A stretch of 64,000 nucleotides of DNA from a bacterium. Lineage in GTDB: Bacteria > JAMCPX01. Where the stretch lies: assembly GCA_021787665.1 (NCBI GenBank), contig JAJYLN010000002.1, positions 124,001 through 188,000 on the forward strand. Reading direction: 5' to 3'. Every line of letters starts with the position of its first letter. Position 1 is the stretch's first letter. Below, piece after piece: positions 20,711 to 29,722 of this stretch. The notes under the pieces were generated by a model. That model had not been told where the DNA came from. It made no database searches and worked only from the letters and a program-made list of their open reading frames with translations. Both the position numbers and the translations under genes were made by a program.

Positions 20711-21136
20711 ATGGTGGGCATCAGGTCTCAGTACAGACATTTTCGCCGCAGGCTCGAAGAGATGGACGACTATGAACGGACGAGGTTCTTCACGGTTACC
20801 GGGATCGCTGCCCTCGCCTGCATCGTCTTCGTGGTGCTGGTCGTGTTCGTCTCTCTGAGTAACATGCAGGTGGTCATCGGCGTCGATACGACCGGCCTGC
20901 TCGGGAGGCCCGCCGTGTTCATCAATAACAGGTCTGCTTATACGTTAAAGCGTGTCTCCGTCGTGATGGATGGGACCTACAGGGCTCGGGTCGATAAGAT
21001 TCGGCCGAAGCTGTCTGTGGTCGTATATTTCACGGTCTTCAGGCCTGTACCGCCGAAAAACTACAGGCCCCGGGAAGTAACGGTGAGGTCCGGCCTGCGT
21101 TCTATGACCAAGCATATATCGCCCGTGTCCCGGTAA
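20711..21136 (+). CDS. Small single-pass membrane protein of unknown function
   Basis: A 141-residue protein: a basic, arginine-rich cytoplasmic start (about 30 residues), one strong transmembrane helix (about 30-55) and an extracytoplasmic beta-rich domain of about 85 residues. I do not recognise the family. The ATG is preceded by a very good Shine-Dalgarno GCAGGAGG at seven bases, and a TATAGT box lies at 20688-20693 in the gap shared with the divergent epimerase gene. The gene stands alone between two minus-strand genes. Confidence 0.75.
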   Translation: MVGIRSQYRHFRRRLEEMDDYERTRFFTVTGIAALACIVFVVLVVFVSLSNMQVVIGVDTTGLLGRPAVFINNRSAYTLKRVSVVMDGTYRARVDKIRPKLSVVVYFTVFRPVPPKNYRPREVTVRSGLRSMTKHISPVSR

Positions 21137-21148
21137 GCGGCTGGTATT

Positions 21149-21895
21149 CTACTCCTGCTTCCGAATCGTCCAGAAGTCGTCCGCAAGGACCTGGAGGTAG
21201 CGGTACGGCATGGTGAAATAGCCGTTGATACCCCAGTCCTTTCCCCAGGAATTTCTTACGAAGATCCTCTCTATCCTGTCGTCGTAGCCGACGGCCATCA
21301 CGGCATGACCGCCGAGCATCCGCTCCGACTTTGCGGGCATGTTGACGATGCCGGTCCTTGCGACCAACTGGCTCTCGAAGCCCTCATATACAGCGAAGCC
21401 GAACACGAACGGGAATCCCTCGGCGAGGCAGGCCCGCATCTCGTCGAGTGTGGCGATCCTGTGATACGAGGTAATCAGGTGCCTTCTCCCGTCAGAGTAG
21501 GCGTCACTGCCGGGTTTCGCGGCGAACTCTTTAATGTCGTACGGCCACACGCGCTCGTCGCATGCGCCGTACTGTGCACATACCTTTATCCCGTCTCTCA
21601 GCGTGGCACCGCTGTCCTCGCTGACATGCCCCTCGAGTGCCCTTTCGTTATAGTAGATAAAAAGTCGGCTCCTGTCCTCGAAGATCTGGTCCGACCTATT
21701 TTCGAGGTACTCGATGTTCCCGGCGATTGCATTGGCGGTGCAGCTCCCCAGATCGCCCTGATCCTCCACAGCGGAGCAGCCTGCGGAAATATCGGTCCTC
21801 CGCGGCAGCTTCCTCGGTATCCTGGCGATCGCTGCGTACCGCAGGTCCCTCTGGTCCGGTAGGTCAGGCCTCCATCCATACTTTCTTTTCAGCAT
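21149..21895 (-). CDS. Papain-like (C1 family) cysteine peptidase, apparently cytoplasmic
   Basis: A 248-residue protein with a complete C1A peptidase triad: Gln46 and Cys52 in EDQGDLGSC, His197 in GGHAVMAVGYDD and Asn215 in RNSWG. It begins with GWRPDLPDQRD, the start seen in bacterial C1 peptidases of this compact type. No signal peptide or propeptide is visible, so it may act in the cytoplasm or lack zymogen control. A strong Shine-Dalgarno (AGGGAGGA) precedes the ATG. It is divergent from the Fur-family gene. Substrate unknown. Confidence 0.88.
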   Translation of the reverse strand: MLKRKYGWRPDLPDQRDLRYAAIARIPRKLPRRTDISAGCSAVEDQGDLGSCTANAIAGNIEYLENRSDQIFEDRSRLFIYYNERALEGHVSEDSGATLRDGIKVCAQYGACDERVWPYDIKEFAAKPGSDAYSDGRRHLITSYHRIATLDEMRACLAEGFPFVFGFAVYEGFESQLVARTGIVNMPAKSERMLGGHAVMAVGYDDRIERIFVRNSWGKDWGINGYFTMPYRYLQVLADDFWTIRKQE

Positions 21896-21985
21896 AAGTC
21901 CTCCCTTTCTTTCGCTCTAAACGAACCAATGCTGTATGTCAATGGTTATCAACGAACAAGATCTGCAATCGCCGCTCTCCGTGTG

Positions 21986-22013
21986 TTGACATAATCCGTA
22001 TATCTGATAGCAT
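21986..22013 (+). promoter_or_regulatory. Candidate promoter of the Fur-family gene, placed for a leaderless mRNA
   Basis: TTGACA (21986-21991), a 16-base spacer and TAGCAT (22008-22013). The GTG start codon at 22020 lies exactly six bases after the -10 box and has no Shine-Dalgarno sequence, so transcription would begin at or next to the start codon. Confidence 0.5.
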
Positions 22014-22019
22014 ACCGGC

Positions 22020-22478
22020 GTGTATAACAGGGCAGTTCTTAAAAGAAAGATTATCTCGACGTTCGGTAAAAGCGGGCTGCGCAACAGCTCGAAAAGGAAC
22101 GCCGTCATCGATGCCTTCGTATCGAGTAATACGCACCTGAACACGGAGGAGTTGTACAGCATCGTGAAGAGCAAGGCAGGCATCGGCCTCGTCACGGTCT
22201 ACAGGACCATGAGGCTGCTCGTCCAGTACGGCTTCGCACAGGAGGTCGATTTTCAGGACGGCTTTACTCGGTACGAGATAAACGACGATCTGTCGGGCCA
22301 GCACGAGCACCTCATCTGTATCAGGTGCGGACACATAACGGAGTTCAAGGATGGCGCGATACAGAATATAGAGAGACGAGCGAGAACGAAGACCGGGTTC
22401 AGTCCCCTGCACCATAGACTCGAGATATTTGGTGTTTGTAAGCTGTGTCGTGAAAAGGAAGGCCATGAGGCTGAATAG
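22020..22478 (+). CDS. Fur-family metal- or peroxide-responsive repressor
   Basis: A 152-residue member of the ferric uptake regulator superfamily. The winged helix covers about residues 20-85, with the recognition-helix region GLVTVYRTMRLL. The dimerisation domain contains the HEHLICIRCG metal-binding segment and a second pair CKLC, giving the CxxC...CxxC structural zinc site. Whether it is Fur, PerR or Zur cannot be told. It heads a run of thirteen closely spaced genes and its last bases overlap the first DUF507 gene. The start codon is GTG with no Shine-Dalgarno; see the promoter entry. Confidence 0.88.
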   Translation: MYNRAVLKRKIISTFGKSGLRNSSKRNAVIDAFVSSNTHLNTEELYSIVKSKAGIGLVTVYRTMRLLVQYGFAQEVDFQDGFTRYEINDDLSGQHEHLICIRCGHITEFKDGAIQNIERRARTKTGFSPLHHRLEIFGVCKLCREKEGHEAE

Positions 22479-22746
22479 CGACGAGATCCAGGGCCTGAGC
22501 GAATTCCTTGTTCATCTGCTGGCAGACAAGAAGCTGATCTTGAAGGACGTCAGGACCGAGGATGTCCGTACGGGTATCTACAATAGCATCTACCAGGACA
22601 TGGTACACGAAGACAGGCTCAATGAGGAAGTCAGAGACATCATGGAAAGATACGATGCGGAGCTGAAGGATGGGAGGCTGGACTACAACAAGCTTTTCAA
22701 CATGATAAAGCAACAGCTCATAAAAGAGAGGAAGCTGATAATATGA
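22465..22746 (+). CDS. DUF507 family protein (first of two)
   Basis: A 93-residue protein of the DUF507 family, known from Nitrospirae, Aquificae and delta-proteobacteria but without assigned function. It is highly charged and predicted mostly helical, with MRLNSDEIQGLSEFLVHLL at the start. The ATG at 22465 lies 14 bases inside the Fur-family gene. It overlaps the next DUF507 gene by four bases (ATGA). The two neighbours differ in sequence but share length and layout, suggesting an old tandem duplication and perhaps a heteromer. Confidence 0.8.
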   Translation: MRLNSDEIQGLSEFLVHLLADKKLILKDVRTEDVRTGIYNSIYQDMVHEDRLNEEVRDIMERYDAELKDGRLDYNKLFNMIKQQLIKERKLII

Positions 22747-23030
22747 GCCGTCTGAGCGAGGAGAGGATCAGCTTCCTGGCCCACGGCATCGTCGGCGATC
22801 TCGTCGGGAGGCGCTGTATAGACCCGACTAGAAGAGGAGAGGTGCTGGCGGTCCTGAAGGCCGGTTTCTCGGATTTCGAGGCGTTCAACGACCGCATCGA
22901 CGAGGAGGTCAGGCTGAAGATAGCTTCGCTATCGAAGAAAGTGCCTGAGGGCAGCGACGAATGGAAGATACTCTACCGGAAGTACAGGACAGAAGGCATG
23001 GGAAAACACAGGGGGCCGACTGTAAAATAG
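22743..23030 (+). CDS. DUF507 family protein (second of two)
   Basis: A 95-residue charged, helical protein with MSRLSEERISFLAHGIVGDL at its start, matching the layout of the preceding DUF507 protein (basic-acidic N-terminal helix, then an RxDE-rich middle). Function unknown. It overlaps its neighbour by four bases and stops two bases before the J-domain gene. The fixed association with the chaperone genes downstream suggests a linked role, but that is inference. Confidence 0.75.
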   Translation: MSRLSEERISFLAHGIVGDLVGRRCIDPTRRGEVLAVLKAGFSDFEAFNDRIDEEVRLKIASLSKKVPEGSDEWKILYRKYRTEGMGKHRGPTVK

Positions 23031-23032
23031 AG

Positions 23033-23989
23033 ATGGATTTTGTAAAAGGAATACCAAAGCTGAATCCCTCAGTGTCGTACGATGCTCTCCAGCTCACGCC
23101 GATAGAGGGCTTTTTTCTATCGAGGATAGACGGGTTCAGCTCGGCCGAGGACATTGCGTGCCTGAGCGGCCTCTCATACGAGCAGTCAATAGAAGTACTG
23201 CATTCATTGTGGAGTAAGAAGGTCTTAATCATGGAGGGTATGGAGCAGGACAGCGCGGATGCCGGCATCGAATTGAACGAAGATGAGAGGGGGGCGATCG
23301 AGAAAATGGCGGGGATGGTCGAACGCGGAACATACTATCAAATACTCTCCCTGCCCATCGATACGAAACCGGAACAGGTAAAGGCACGATTCTTCGAGCT
23401 CTCGAAGAGCTTCCATCCGGACAGGTACTTCAGGAGGAACATCGGCAGATACGAAAACATGCTCACCCTGATCTTCAAGAAGATTTCCGAGGCCTTCAAC
23501 GTCCTGTACGACCCGCAAAAAAAAAGGCACTATGACAGGGAGCTCGCACGGCCACCCGCAGCCCCGGCCCCGCCTGCTCCGGCTGTGACCGTAAGGAAGG
23601 CACCGAAGCAGGAGAAGAAGCCGTCTGCAGGAGAGACGCTTGAACAGAAGGTCGCCGCTATCAGGGAAAAGCTCGACAGCGGTATGACGGATCAAGCTCT
23701 GAAGGAGGCTGAGGCCTTGCGAGATGTGAGGGATCCAAGAATACCTTTACTATTGGCGAATTATTATTTAAAAGAGAACAATGCCCTTCGTGCCAGGGAC
23801 CATGCGCAGAAGGCCATCGAATATGACGGGAAGAACGTGAAAGCGCACGAGCTGCTCGGTAACGTATACATGAGGTTTAAGCTATACAGGAACGCATTAA
23901 AGGTGTATGAGACGATAGTAACTATTGAGCCGGACAATAGGGATGCTGTAGAGATGATACGACAGATAAAATCGTTAATAGAGGACTAA
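23033..23989 (+). CDS. J-domain co-chaperone with N-terminal winged-helix-like module and C-terminal TPRs
   Basis: A 318-residue protein. Residues 1-70 form a helical module with IEGFFLSRIDGFSSAEDI and a last strand KVLIM, like winged-helix segments in DUF4388 proteins. Residues 101-170 are a J domain with the HPD tripeptide at 128-130, needed to stimulate Hsp70 ATPase. A proline/alanine linker (about 172-190) leads to at least two TPR units (about 240-310). No zinc-finger or Gly/Phe region is present, so this is a class C J protein. It lies three bases before an Hsp70 gene, its likely partner. Confidence 0.87.
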   Translation: MDFVKGIPKLNPSVSYDALQLTPIEGFFLSRIDGFSSAEDIACLSGLSYEQSIEVLHSLWSKKVLIMEGMEQDSADAGIELNEDERGAIEKMAGMVERGTYYQILSLPIDTKPEQVKARFFELSKSFHPDRYFRRNIGRYENMLTLIFKKISEAFNVLYDPQKKRHYDRELARPPAAPAPPAPAVTVRKAPKQEKKPSAGETLEQKVAAIREKLDSGMTDQALKEAEALRDVRDPRIPLLLANYYLKENNALRARDHAQKAIEYDGKNVKAHELLGNVYMRFKLYRNALKVYETIVTIEPDNRDAVEMIRQIKSLIED

Positions 23990-23991
23990 GT

Positions 23992-25569
23992 ATGGGTAAA
24001 GTTATAGGAATAGATCTCGGAACAACAAACTCGTGCGTGGCGGTGATGATCAACAAGCAGCCAGTCGTTATAGCGAACAAGGCGGGCTACCGGATAACCC
24101 CCTCGTTCTTTGCGATAACCAAAGACAACAAGAAGCTCGTGGGAAACCTCGCAAAGCGCCAGGCCGTCATCAATCCGGAGAACACGGTGTTCGCCTTCAA
24201 GAGGCTCATAGGCAGGAGGTTCGACTCCCACGAGGTCGAGGTGGCTCAGAAGAGCGTGGCGTACCATCTCGTGAAGGGGCCGAACGACGACGTGAGAATC
24301 ACCATCGCCGGGAAGGACTACAGTATTCCTGAGGTGTCTGCCATGATCCTCATCGAGATGAAAAAGGTCGCCGAAGAGTATCTTTCAGAGGAGGTAACGG
24401 AGGCCATCATCACGGTGCCTGCCTACTTCAACGACAACCAGCGGCAGGCCACGAAAGACGCCGGTAAGATAGCGGGACTCGACGTTCTGAGGATTGTAAA
24501 CGAGCCCACTGCGGCGGCGATAGCCTACGGACTGAACAGGCATGTCGAGAGTGAGAAGGTGCTGATTTACGACTTCGGCGGCGGCACGTTCGATGTGTCC
24601 ATACTCGAGATACACAAGGGTGTCTTCGAGGTCATATCGACTGCAGGTGATACGTACCTGGGTGGAGAGGACATCGACAACAGGCTCATCCAACTCTTCA
24701 TAAAGGAGATCCGAGACTCCCTCGGTGTGGATCTCGGCTCGGACCGGATGGCGCTCCAGAGGCTGAAGGAGGCCGCAGAGAAGGCCAAGATTGAGCTTTC
24801 TGGCGGACAGGAGTCCATCGTCAATCTACCGTTCATTGCTTATGACAAGTCCGGACCGAGGCACTATACCCGCAGAATCACGCGGCACGAGCTCGAGCAG
24901 CTCTCGGAGGACATGGTGGACAAGACCATCGGTATCGTGAAGCAGGCGATCGAGAACGCGAAGCTCGCCACTGCCGATATCAACGAGATCGTACTCGTGG
25001 GCGGCCAGACGAGGATGCCCCTGATCGCTGAGAAGGTTAAGAAGTTTTTCGGCAGAGCCTCGCACAAGGGTGTAAATCCGGACGAGGTGGTCGCTATAGG
25101 AGCTGCGATAGACGCCGTCTCCCTGACTGCTGGCTCGAGCGACATGCTGCTCCTCGACGTGACCCCCCTCTCGCTCGGCATCGAGACCCACGGCGGCCAG
25201 TTCGCAAAGGTCATCGAGAGGAACACGACGATCCCGGTGAAGAAGAGCCACACTTTTACCACATCGTACGAAAACCAGACTGCTGTGCGGATACGGGTAT
25301 ACCAGGGTGAGAACGATACCGCGGAGGAGAACGAGCTGCTCGGAGAGTTCATCCTTTCCGGGATCAGGATGACGAAGAAGGGCGAGCCTCGTATCGAGGT
25401 CAGCTTCGATATCGACAATAACGGGATCGTGAACGTTTCTGCGGTGGACCTCGATACGGGACTCGAAAACAAGATCGAGATCGTGTCGAGCAGCAAACTG
25501 ACGGATGAAGAAATCAAGGTCATGTCTGACGAGGCCCATCTCTACGAGGTCGACCTGAGAGACGAGTAA
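23992..25569 (+). CDS. Hsp70-family chaperone lacking the C-terminal lid
   Basis: A 525-residue Hsp70. The nucleotide-binding domain is complete (GIDLGTTNS at 5-13, DFGGGTFDVSI near 190, GGQTRMP near 335), as is the beta-sandwich substrate-binding domain (LDVTPLSLGIET near 385). The protein ends soon after SSSKLTDEEI, about 110 residues short of DnaK, so the alpha-helical lid is missing. It therefore should not trap clients as DnaK does. Next to a dedicated J protein and a helical-repeat protein it is probably a specialised paralogue rather than the housekeeping DnaK; no grpE is nearby. Confidence 0.92.
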   Translation: MGKVIGIDLGTTNSCVAVMINKQPVVIANKAGYRITPSFFAITKDNKKLVGNLAKRQAVINPENTVFAFKRLIGRRFDSHEVEVAQKSVAYHLVKGPNDDVRITIAGKDYSIPEVSAMILIEMKKVAEEYLSEEVTEAIITVPAYFNDNQRQATKDAGKIAGLDVLRIVNEPTAAAIAYGLNRHVESEKVLIYDFGGGTFDVSILEIHKGVFEVISTAGDTYLGGEDIDNRLIQLFIKEIRDSLGVDLGSDRMALQRLKEAAEKAKIELSGGQESIVNLPFIAYDKSGPRHYTRRITRHELEQLSEDMVDKTIGIVKQAIENAKLATADINEIVLVGGQTRMPLIAEKVKKFFGRASHKGVNPDEVVAIGAAIDAVSLTAGSSDMLLLDVTPLSLGIETHGGQFAKVIERNTTIPVKKSHTFTTSYENQTAVRIRVYQGENDTAEENELLGEFILSGIRMTKKGEPRIEVSFDIDNNGIVNVSAVDLDTGLENKIEIVSSSKLTDEEIKVMSDEAHLYEVDLRDE

Positions 25570-26147
25570 TGAAAGGCCCGGAAGACATCCTGAAGAACGA
25601 GGAAGTGCTCCATACGTTCGAGGCCGGCCTCGACAACTTTGCCCTGGGCAACTTCGTAGCGGCCCAGAAGCTGTGGGAAAAGGTGCTGAAGTTCGATCCT
25701 GACAACGAACTCGCGATAGACTACATCCGCTCCATGAAGGAGGAGATGCCATTCGAAGACAAGAAGCTCGCGAACAAGGAGATGCTCGACGAGGCGATCC
25801 GGATGATAGGCAAGGATCAGATCGAGCCGGCGTACGAGCTGCTGGTGATGGTCCAGAGAGACGACCCGGAGAACAAGAAGGTACAGAAGTTCCTCGATAC
25901 GGCGAAAGGCCTGCTTCTGAAGGACTATGTGAGCGAGATCGGGAGCACCGACTCCACGGTACGACTGAAGAAGGACATGGGCGAGATCATGAAGATGAAC
26001 CTGACGAAAGAAGCAGCATTCATTTTGTCGACGGTAGACGGCAGCCTGAGCGTCGACGAAATGCATGCCCTCAGTAACATCGACAGATTTGTTTTTATGA
26101 GGAGCCTCGTTATGCTATTGAGGAACAATATTGTGAGTATAGCTTAG
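25569..26147 (+). CDS. Helical-repeat (TPR-like) protein with C-terminal winged-helix-like module
   Basis: A 192-residue protein that begins inside the Hsp70 stop codon (TAATG). TPR-like helices cover about residues 10-50 and 75-110. The C-terminal 50 residues contain [17 protein letters not shown] and a hydrophobic helix pair, the same layout as the N-terminus of the J protein two genes upstream. I do not recognise a named family. The tight coupling suggests it is a client adaptor or third component of the J-protein/Hsp70 pair. Confidence 0.72.
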   Translation: MKGPEDILKNEEVLHTFEAGLDNFALGNFVAAQKLWEKVLKFDPDNELAIDYIRSMKEEMPFEDKKLANKEMLDEAIRMIGKDQIEPAYELLVMVQRDDPENKKVQKFLDTAKGLLLKDYVSEIGSTDSTVRLKKDMGEIMKMNLTKEAAFILSTVDGSLSVDEMHALSNIDRFVFMRSLVMLLRNNIVSIA

Positions 26148-26158
26148 AGGAGGTTGGT

Positions 26159-27343
26159 GTGAAGGAGATCAAGAAGGTCGTGGTCGCGTATTCAGGCGGA
26201 CTGGATACATCGGTCATCGTGAGCTGGCTGAAGGAGAAATACCACTGCGAGGTCATTGCGTTTATAGCCGATGTGGGGCAGGGGGAAGACCTCGAGGCGA
26301 TAAAGGCGAAGGCGCTCGCGACCGGGGCACGACAGGCCTTGATAAAGGACGTGAAGGACGCGTTCGTAGCCGACTACCTATTCCCCATGCTGCGCGCGAA
26401 CGCCGTGTACGAGGGAGCATATTTGCTCGGGACGTCCATCGCCCGACCGCTGATAGCAAAGACCCAGATGGAGGTCGTCCGTGAAACTGGTGCAGACGCG
26501 GTGGCGCACGGAGCGACAGGAAAGGGGAATGACCAGGTGCGGTTCGAGCTCACCTATTATACGATCGACCCCAGGATTCGCGTGATTGCCCCGTGGCGGG
26601 AATGGGAGTTCAAATCGAGGACGCACCTCATCGAGTATTCCCGCAAACATGGCATCCCGGTCTCGGCAACGAAGGACAAGCCCTACTCGAGCGACAGAAA
26701 CATATTCCACATAAGCTACGAGGGCGGCATACTCGAAGACCCGTGGTCCGAGCCCCCGCCTGACATGTATACGCTGATAGTGCCGGCAGAGAAGGCGCCG
26801 GACAGGCCGGTCTATGTCGAAGTCTCCTATGAGAAGGGCGACCCGGTGGCCGTCGACGGGAAGAGGATGCGGCCGCTCGAGCTGCTCCAGACGCTGAACG
26901 GGATAGGTGGGGAGAACGGTATCGGGAGGGTTGACCTTGTCGAGAACAGATACGTCGGCATCAAGTCCAGGGGCGTCTATGAGACACCTGGCGGCACGAT
27001 ACTCCACTATGCGCACAGAGCCATTGAATCGATAACCCTCGATAGGGAGGTCTACCACATGAAGGATAGCATGGTTACGAGGTATGCAGAGATGGTGTAC
27101 TACGGCTACTGGTTCTCGCCGGAAAGGACGGCACTCCAGAAGCTCATCGACGAGACGCAGGCCAGCGTCACCGGCGACGTGAGGCTGAAGCTGTACAAGG
27201 GCAATGTTTCCGTTACGGGCAGGCAGTCGCCGTACTCGCTGTACAACACTTCACTTGCGACGTTCGAGGAAGAATATGTGTACAACCAGAAGGATGCCGA
27301 GGGCTTCATAAAGATAAACGCCCTCAGGCTGAAGAGATATTAG
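26159..27343 (+). CDS. argG: Argininosuccinate synthase
   Basis: A 394-residue enzyme of standard length that joins citrulline and aspartate using ATP. The pyrophosphatase P-loop AYSGGLDTS is at residues 9-17, and [13 protein letters not shown] near 117 with [14 protein letters not shown] near 178 are the family signatures. The start is GTG at 26159 behind AGAGGAGG. Its location between the chaperone genes and mreB has no clear functional meaning; other arginine genes are absent from the window. Confidence 0.97.
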   Translation: MKEIKKVVVAYSGGLDTSVIVSWLKEKYHCEVIAFIADVGQGEDLEAIKAKALATGARQALIKDVKDAFVADYLFPMLRANAVYEGAYLLGTSIARPLIAKTQMEVVRETGADAVAHGATGKGNDQVRFELTYYTIDPRIRVIAPWREWEFKSRTHLIEYSRKHGIPVSATKDKPYSSDRNIFHISYEGGILEDPWSEPPPDMYTLIVPAEKAPDRPVYVEVSYEKGDPVAVDGKRMRPLELLQTLNGIGGENGIGRVDLVENRYVGIKSRGVYETPGGTILHYAHRAIESITLDREVYHMKDSMVTRYAEMVYYGYWFSPERTALQKLIDETQASVTGDVRLKLYKGNVSVTGRQSPYSLYNTSLATFEEEYVYNQKDAEGFIKINALRLKRY

Positions 27344-27351
27344 GCGCGCAG

Positions 27352-28386
27352 ATGGCAGGATTTTTTGTAAGTCTGTTATCGAACGATCTGAGCATCGATC
27401 TCGGCACCGCGAATACGCTCGTCTACGTAAAAGGGAAGGGCATCGTAGCGAACGAGCCGTCAGTCGTTGCTATCTACACCGACAGCCACGGGATCAAGAG
27501 GATACTCGCTGTGGGCAACGAGGCGAAGAAGATGCTCGGGAGAACGCCCGGCAATATATCCGCTATACGCCCCCTGCGTGAGGGTGTCATAGCAGACTTC
27601 TATGTCACGGAGCAGATGCTGAAATACTTCATCAACAAGGCGCAAAACAACCGCTACACGCTCATGCGGCCTCGGATCATCGTTTGCATCCCTCTCGGAC
27701 TGACGCCTGTCGAGAAGAAGGCCGTGAAGGAATCCGCGGAATCGGCCGGGGCAAAAGACGTCTTCCTTATCGAAGAGCCCATGGCAGCTGCGATCGGGGC
27801 CGGGCTCGACATTACTAAGCCGTCCGGTAACATGATCGTGGACATAGGAGGGGGCACGACCGGCGTTGCCGTCATCTCCCTGTCCGGTATCGTCTACTCT
27901 CGGTCGATAAAGGTGGGCGGGGACAAGATGGACGATGCCATCGTCAACTATCTGAAGAGGAAATATAACATGCTCATCGGTGAATCCACGGCCGAGGAGA
28001 TAAAGATAGCCATCGGGAGCGCGTACCCGCTCAATACGCCGCTGAAGTACGACGTTCGGGGCAGGGACCTGCTCACGGGCATACCGAAGATGCTCGAGAT
28101 CACGGACGAGGAAATACGCGAGGCCCTGCAGGAGCCTCTCGAGCTGGTCATCGACGTCATCAAGGAGGCATTGGAGCATACCCCGCCGGAGCTTGCCGCA
28201 GACATCGTTGAGAAAGGCATCGTGCTGTCCGGTGGTGGGTCCATGCTCAAGAACCTCGACGTGCTCATACGGGAGCATACCGGGCTGCCTGTTATCACCG
28301 TTGACGATCCTCTAACCAGCGTCGTAAAAGGGAGCGGGAAGGTACTCGATGAGCTTGTAAAACTCGGCAAGGTACTGGTAACTTAG
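27352..28386 (+). CDS. mreB: Rod shape-determining actin homologue MreB
   Basis: A 344-residue bacterial actin. The phosphate-1 loop is SIDLGTANT (residues 14-22), phosphate-2 VDIGGGTTGV near 163, and the adenosine motif LSGGGSML near 290. It polymerises on the inner membrane face and guides the elongation machinery encoded downstream. It starts the classic mreB-mreC-mreD-mrdA-rodA order, nine bases after argG. Confidence 0.97.
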   Translation: MAGFFVSLLSNDLSIDLGTANTLVYVKGKGIVANEPSVVAIYTDSHGIKRILAVGNEAKKMLGRTPGNISAIRPLREGVIADFYVTEQMLKYFINKAQNNRYTLMRPRIIVCIPLGLTPVEKKAVKESAESAGAKDVFLIEEPMAAAIGAGLDITKPSGNMIVDIGGGTTGVAVISLSGIVYSRSIKVGGDKMDDAIVNYLKRKYNMLIGESTAEEIKIAIGSAYPLNTPLKYDVRGRDLLTGIPKMLEITDEEIREALQEPLELVIDVIKEALEHTPPELAADIVEKGIVLSGGGSMLKNLDVLIREHTGLPVITVDDPLTSVVKGSGKVLDELVKLGKVLVT

Positions 28387-28392
28387 CAAAAA

Positions 28393-29220
28393 ATGTGGGA
28401 CTGGCTCGTTAAGCACCATAGGCACGTCATCGTCGTGCTGATCCTCATTATCACCTTTCAGCTCGCCTACTCGGATATTTTTTCCCGTGGACCCCTCTGG
28501 GGACCGTCGAAGTTTCTTTTCGCAGCGGGCTCTTCTGTCCTGTCCGGCATAGCCGGGGGCGTGAACGGCGTACGGGGGCTTTGGAACGACTATATCGCAC
28601 TCGTTCATGTCAAGAGAAAGAACATCGCATTGAAAAACCAGCTCGCGGTGCTCCAGATGAGGGTGAAGGTACTCGAAGATGTCGAGATCAAGTACAGAAA
28701 CATCCTGAACGTCCTGAGCCTCCCGGTCCCCCAGAAGAATTTCTCCTACGTCACTGCCATGGTGTCCGGACGGGATATGAACAGCATATTCAGGTCCATG
28801 ATAGTGGACAAGGGTGTGATCGACGGCATCAAGAGGGGCGACGGAGTCATATCCACCGCAGGCGTCGTAGGGAGGATCATCAGGCTGACGCAGCACGCTG
28901 CCGATGTACTCCTGCTAACGGATGGCGGGAGCTACATCGATGGTATCGATGAGCAGACGCGGGTGCGGGGGATAGCGAACGGTACCGGTCGGGACAAGCT
29001 TGAGTTCATGTACATTCTTTCCGGCGATCGGATAGGCGTCGGAGACACCATCATCACGGGCGGGAAAGACGGGGTGTTTCCGGAAGGGCTCATACTCGGC
29101 ACGGTAACAAAGGTCAAGCCCACGCCGCGGGGCTGGCTGTTCAAGGACGTCTCCATACGCCCAGCAGTGGATATAAACAAGCTCAATTATGTCATGATCA
29201 TAACCGGCGGGAGACCATGA
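28393..29220 (+). CDS. mreC: Rod shape-determining protein MreC
   Basis: A 275-residue bitopic membrane protein: a short cytoplasmic start, one transmembrane helix (about 10-30), a coiled coil (about 60-95) and a periplasmic double beta-barrel with SGRDMNSIFRSMIVDKG near 118. It scaffolds the elongasome and activates PBP2/RodA. It overlaps mreD by four bases. Confidence 0.94.
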   Translation: MWDWLVKHHRHVIVVLILIITFQLAYSDIFSRGPLWGPSKFLFAAGSSVLSGIAGGVNGVRGLWNDYIALVHVKRKNIALKNQLAVLQMRVKVLEDVEIKYRNILNVLSLPVPQKNFSYVTAMVSGRDMNSIFRSMIVDKGVIDGIKRGDGVISTAGVVGRIIRLTQHAADVLLLTDGGSYIDGIDEQTRVRGIANGTGRDKLEFMYILSGDRIGVGDTIITGGKDGVFPEGLILGTVTKVKPTPRGWLFKDVSIRPAVDINKLNYVMIITGGRP

Positions 29221-29714
29221 AGTACGCTGTATGGGCAGTCGGCGTCTTCATCCTGGCGCTGCTGCAGGTAGCGCTCAACAACTATCTGCCTGCATATCTT
29301 GCCCCTGACCTGTTCCTGATGTTAATTATGTACATGACCCTTTACTACGGGTACTACACGACGTTGTTGGGTATCGTTGTCCTCTCCTATATCAGCTCCG
29401 TGTTCAGCAGCGGGAGCGTTTGGTTCTTTATGTTCTCGTACGTGTCGGTCTTCTACCTCTTGAATTTCTTTAAGAAATATTTTGACAGGAAGCAGATCCC
29501 CGCGATCGTGACACTCTCTCTCCTGACGACGCTGGCCTACTCCCTGTTCGTGCTTCCCCTGTCGGTGTTTGCCGGAAAAACCGCACTGTTCGGGGCCGCC
29601 ATCCGACTCGGTCTCATCCAGGCGATCGCCAATATTGCAGCGGCGTGTCTGATATTCAAGTACGTCCCCCGCATCGACCGCAGGATCGAGACAGGGGTAC
29701 ATGCAGCACCATAG
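29217..29714 (+). CDS. mreD: Rod shape-determining protein MreD
   Basis: A 165-residue, very hydrophobic protein with five or six transmembrane helices. The family is weakly conserved, but length, topology and position between mreC and the PBP2 gene make the assignment secure. It overlaps mreC by ATGA and is followed eight bases later by mrdA. Confidence 0.9.
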   Translation: MKYAVWAVGVFILALLQVALNNYLPAYLAPDLFLMLIMYMTLYYGYYTTLLGIVVLSYISSVFSSGSVWFFMFSYVSVFYLLNFFKKYFDRKQIPAIVTLSLLTTLAYSLFVLPLSVFAGKTALFGAAIRLGLIQAIANIAAACLIFKYVPRIDRRIETGVHAAP

Positions 29715-29722
29715 GTTTTGCT

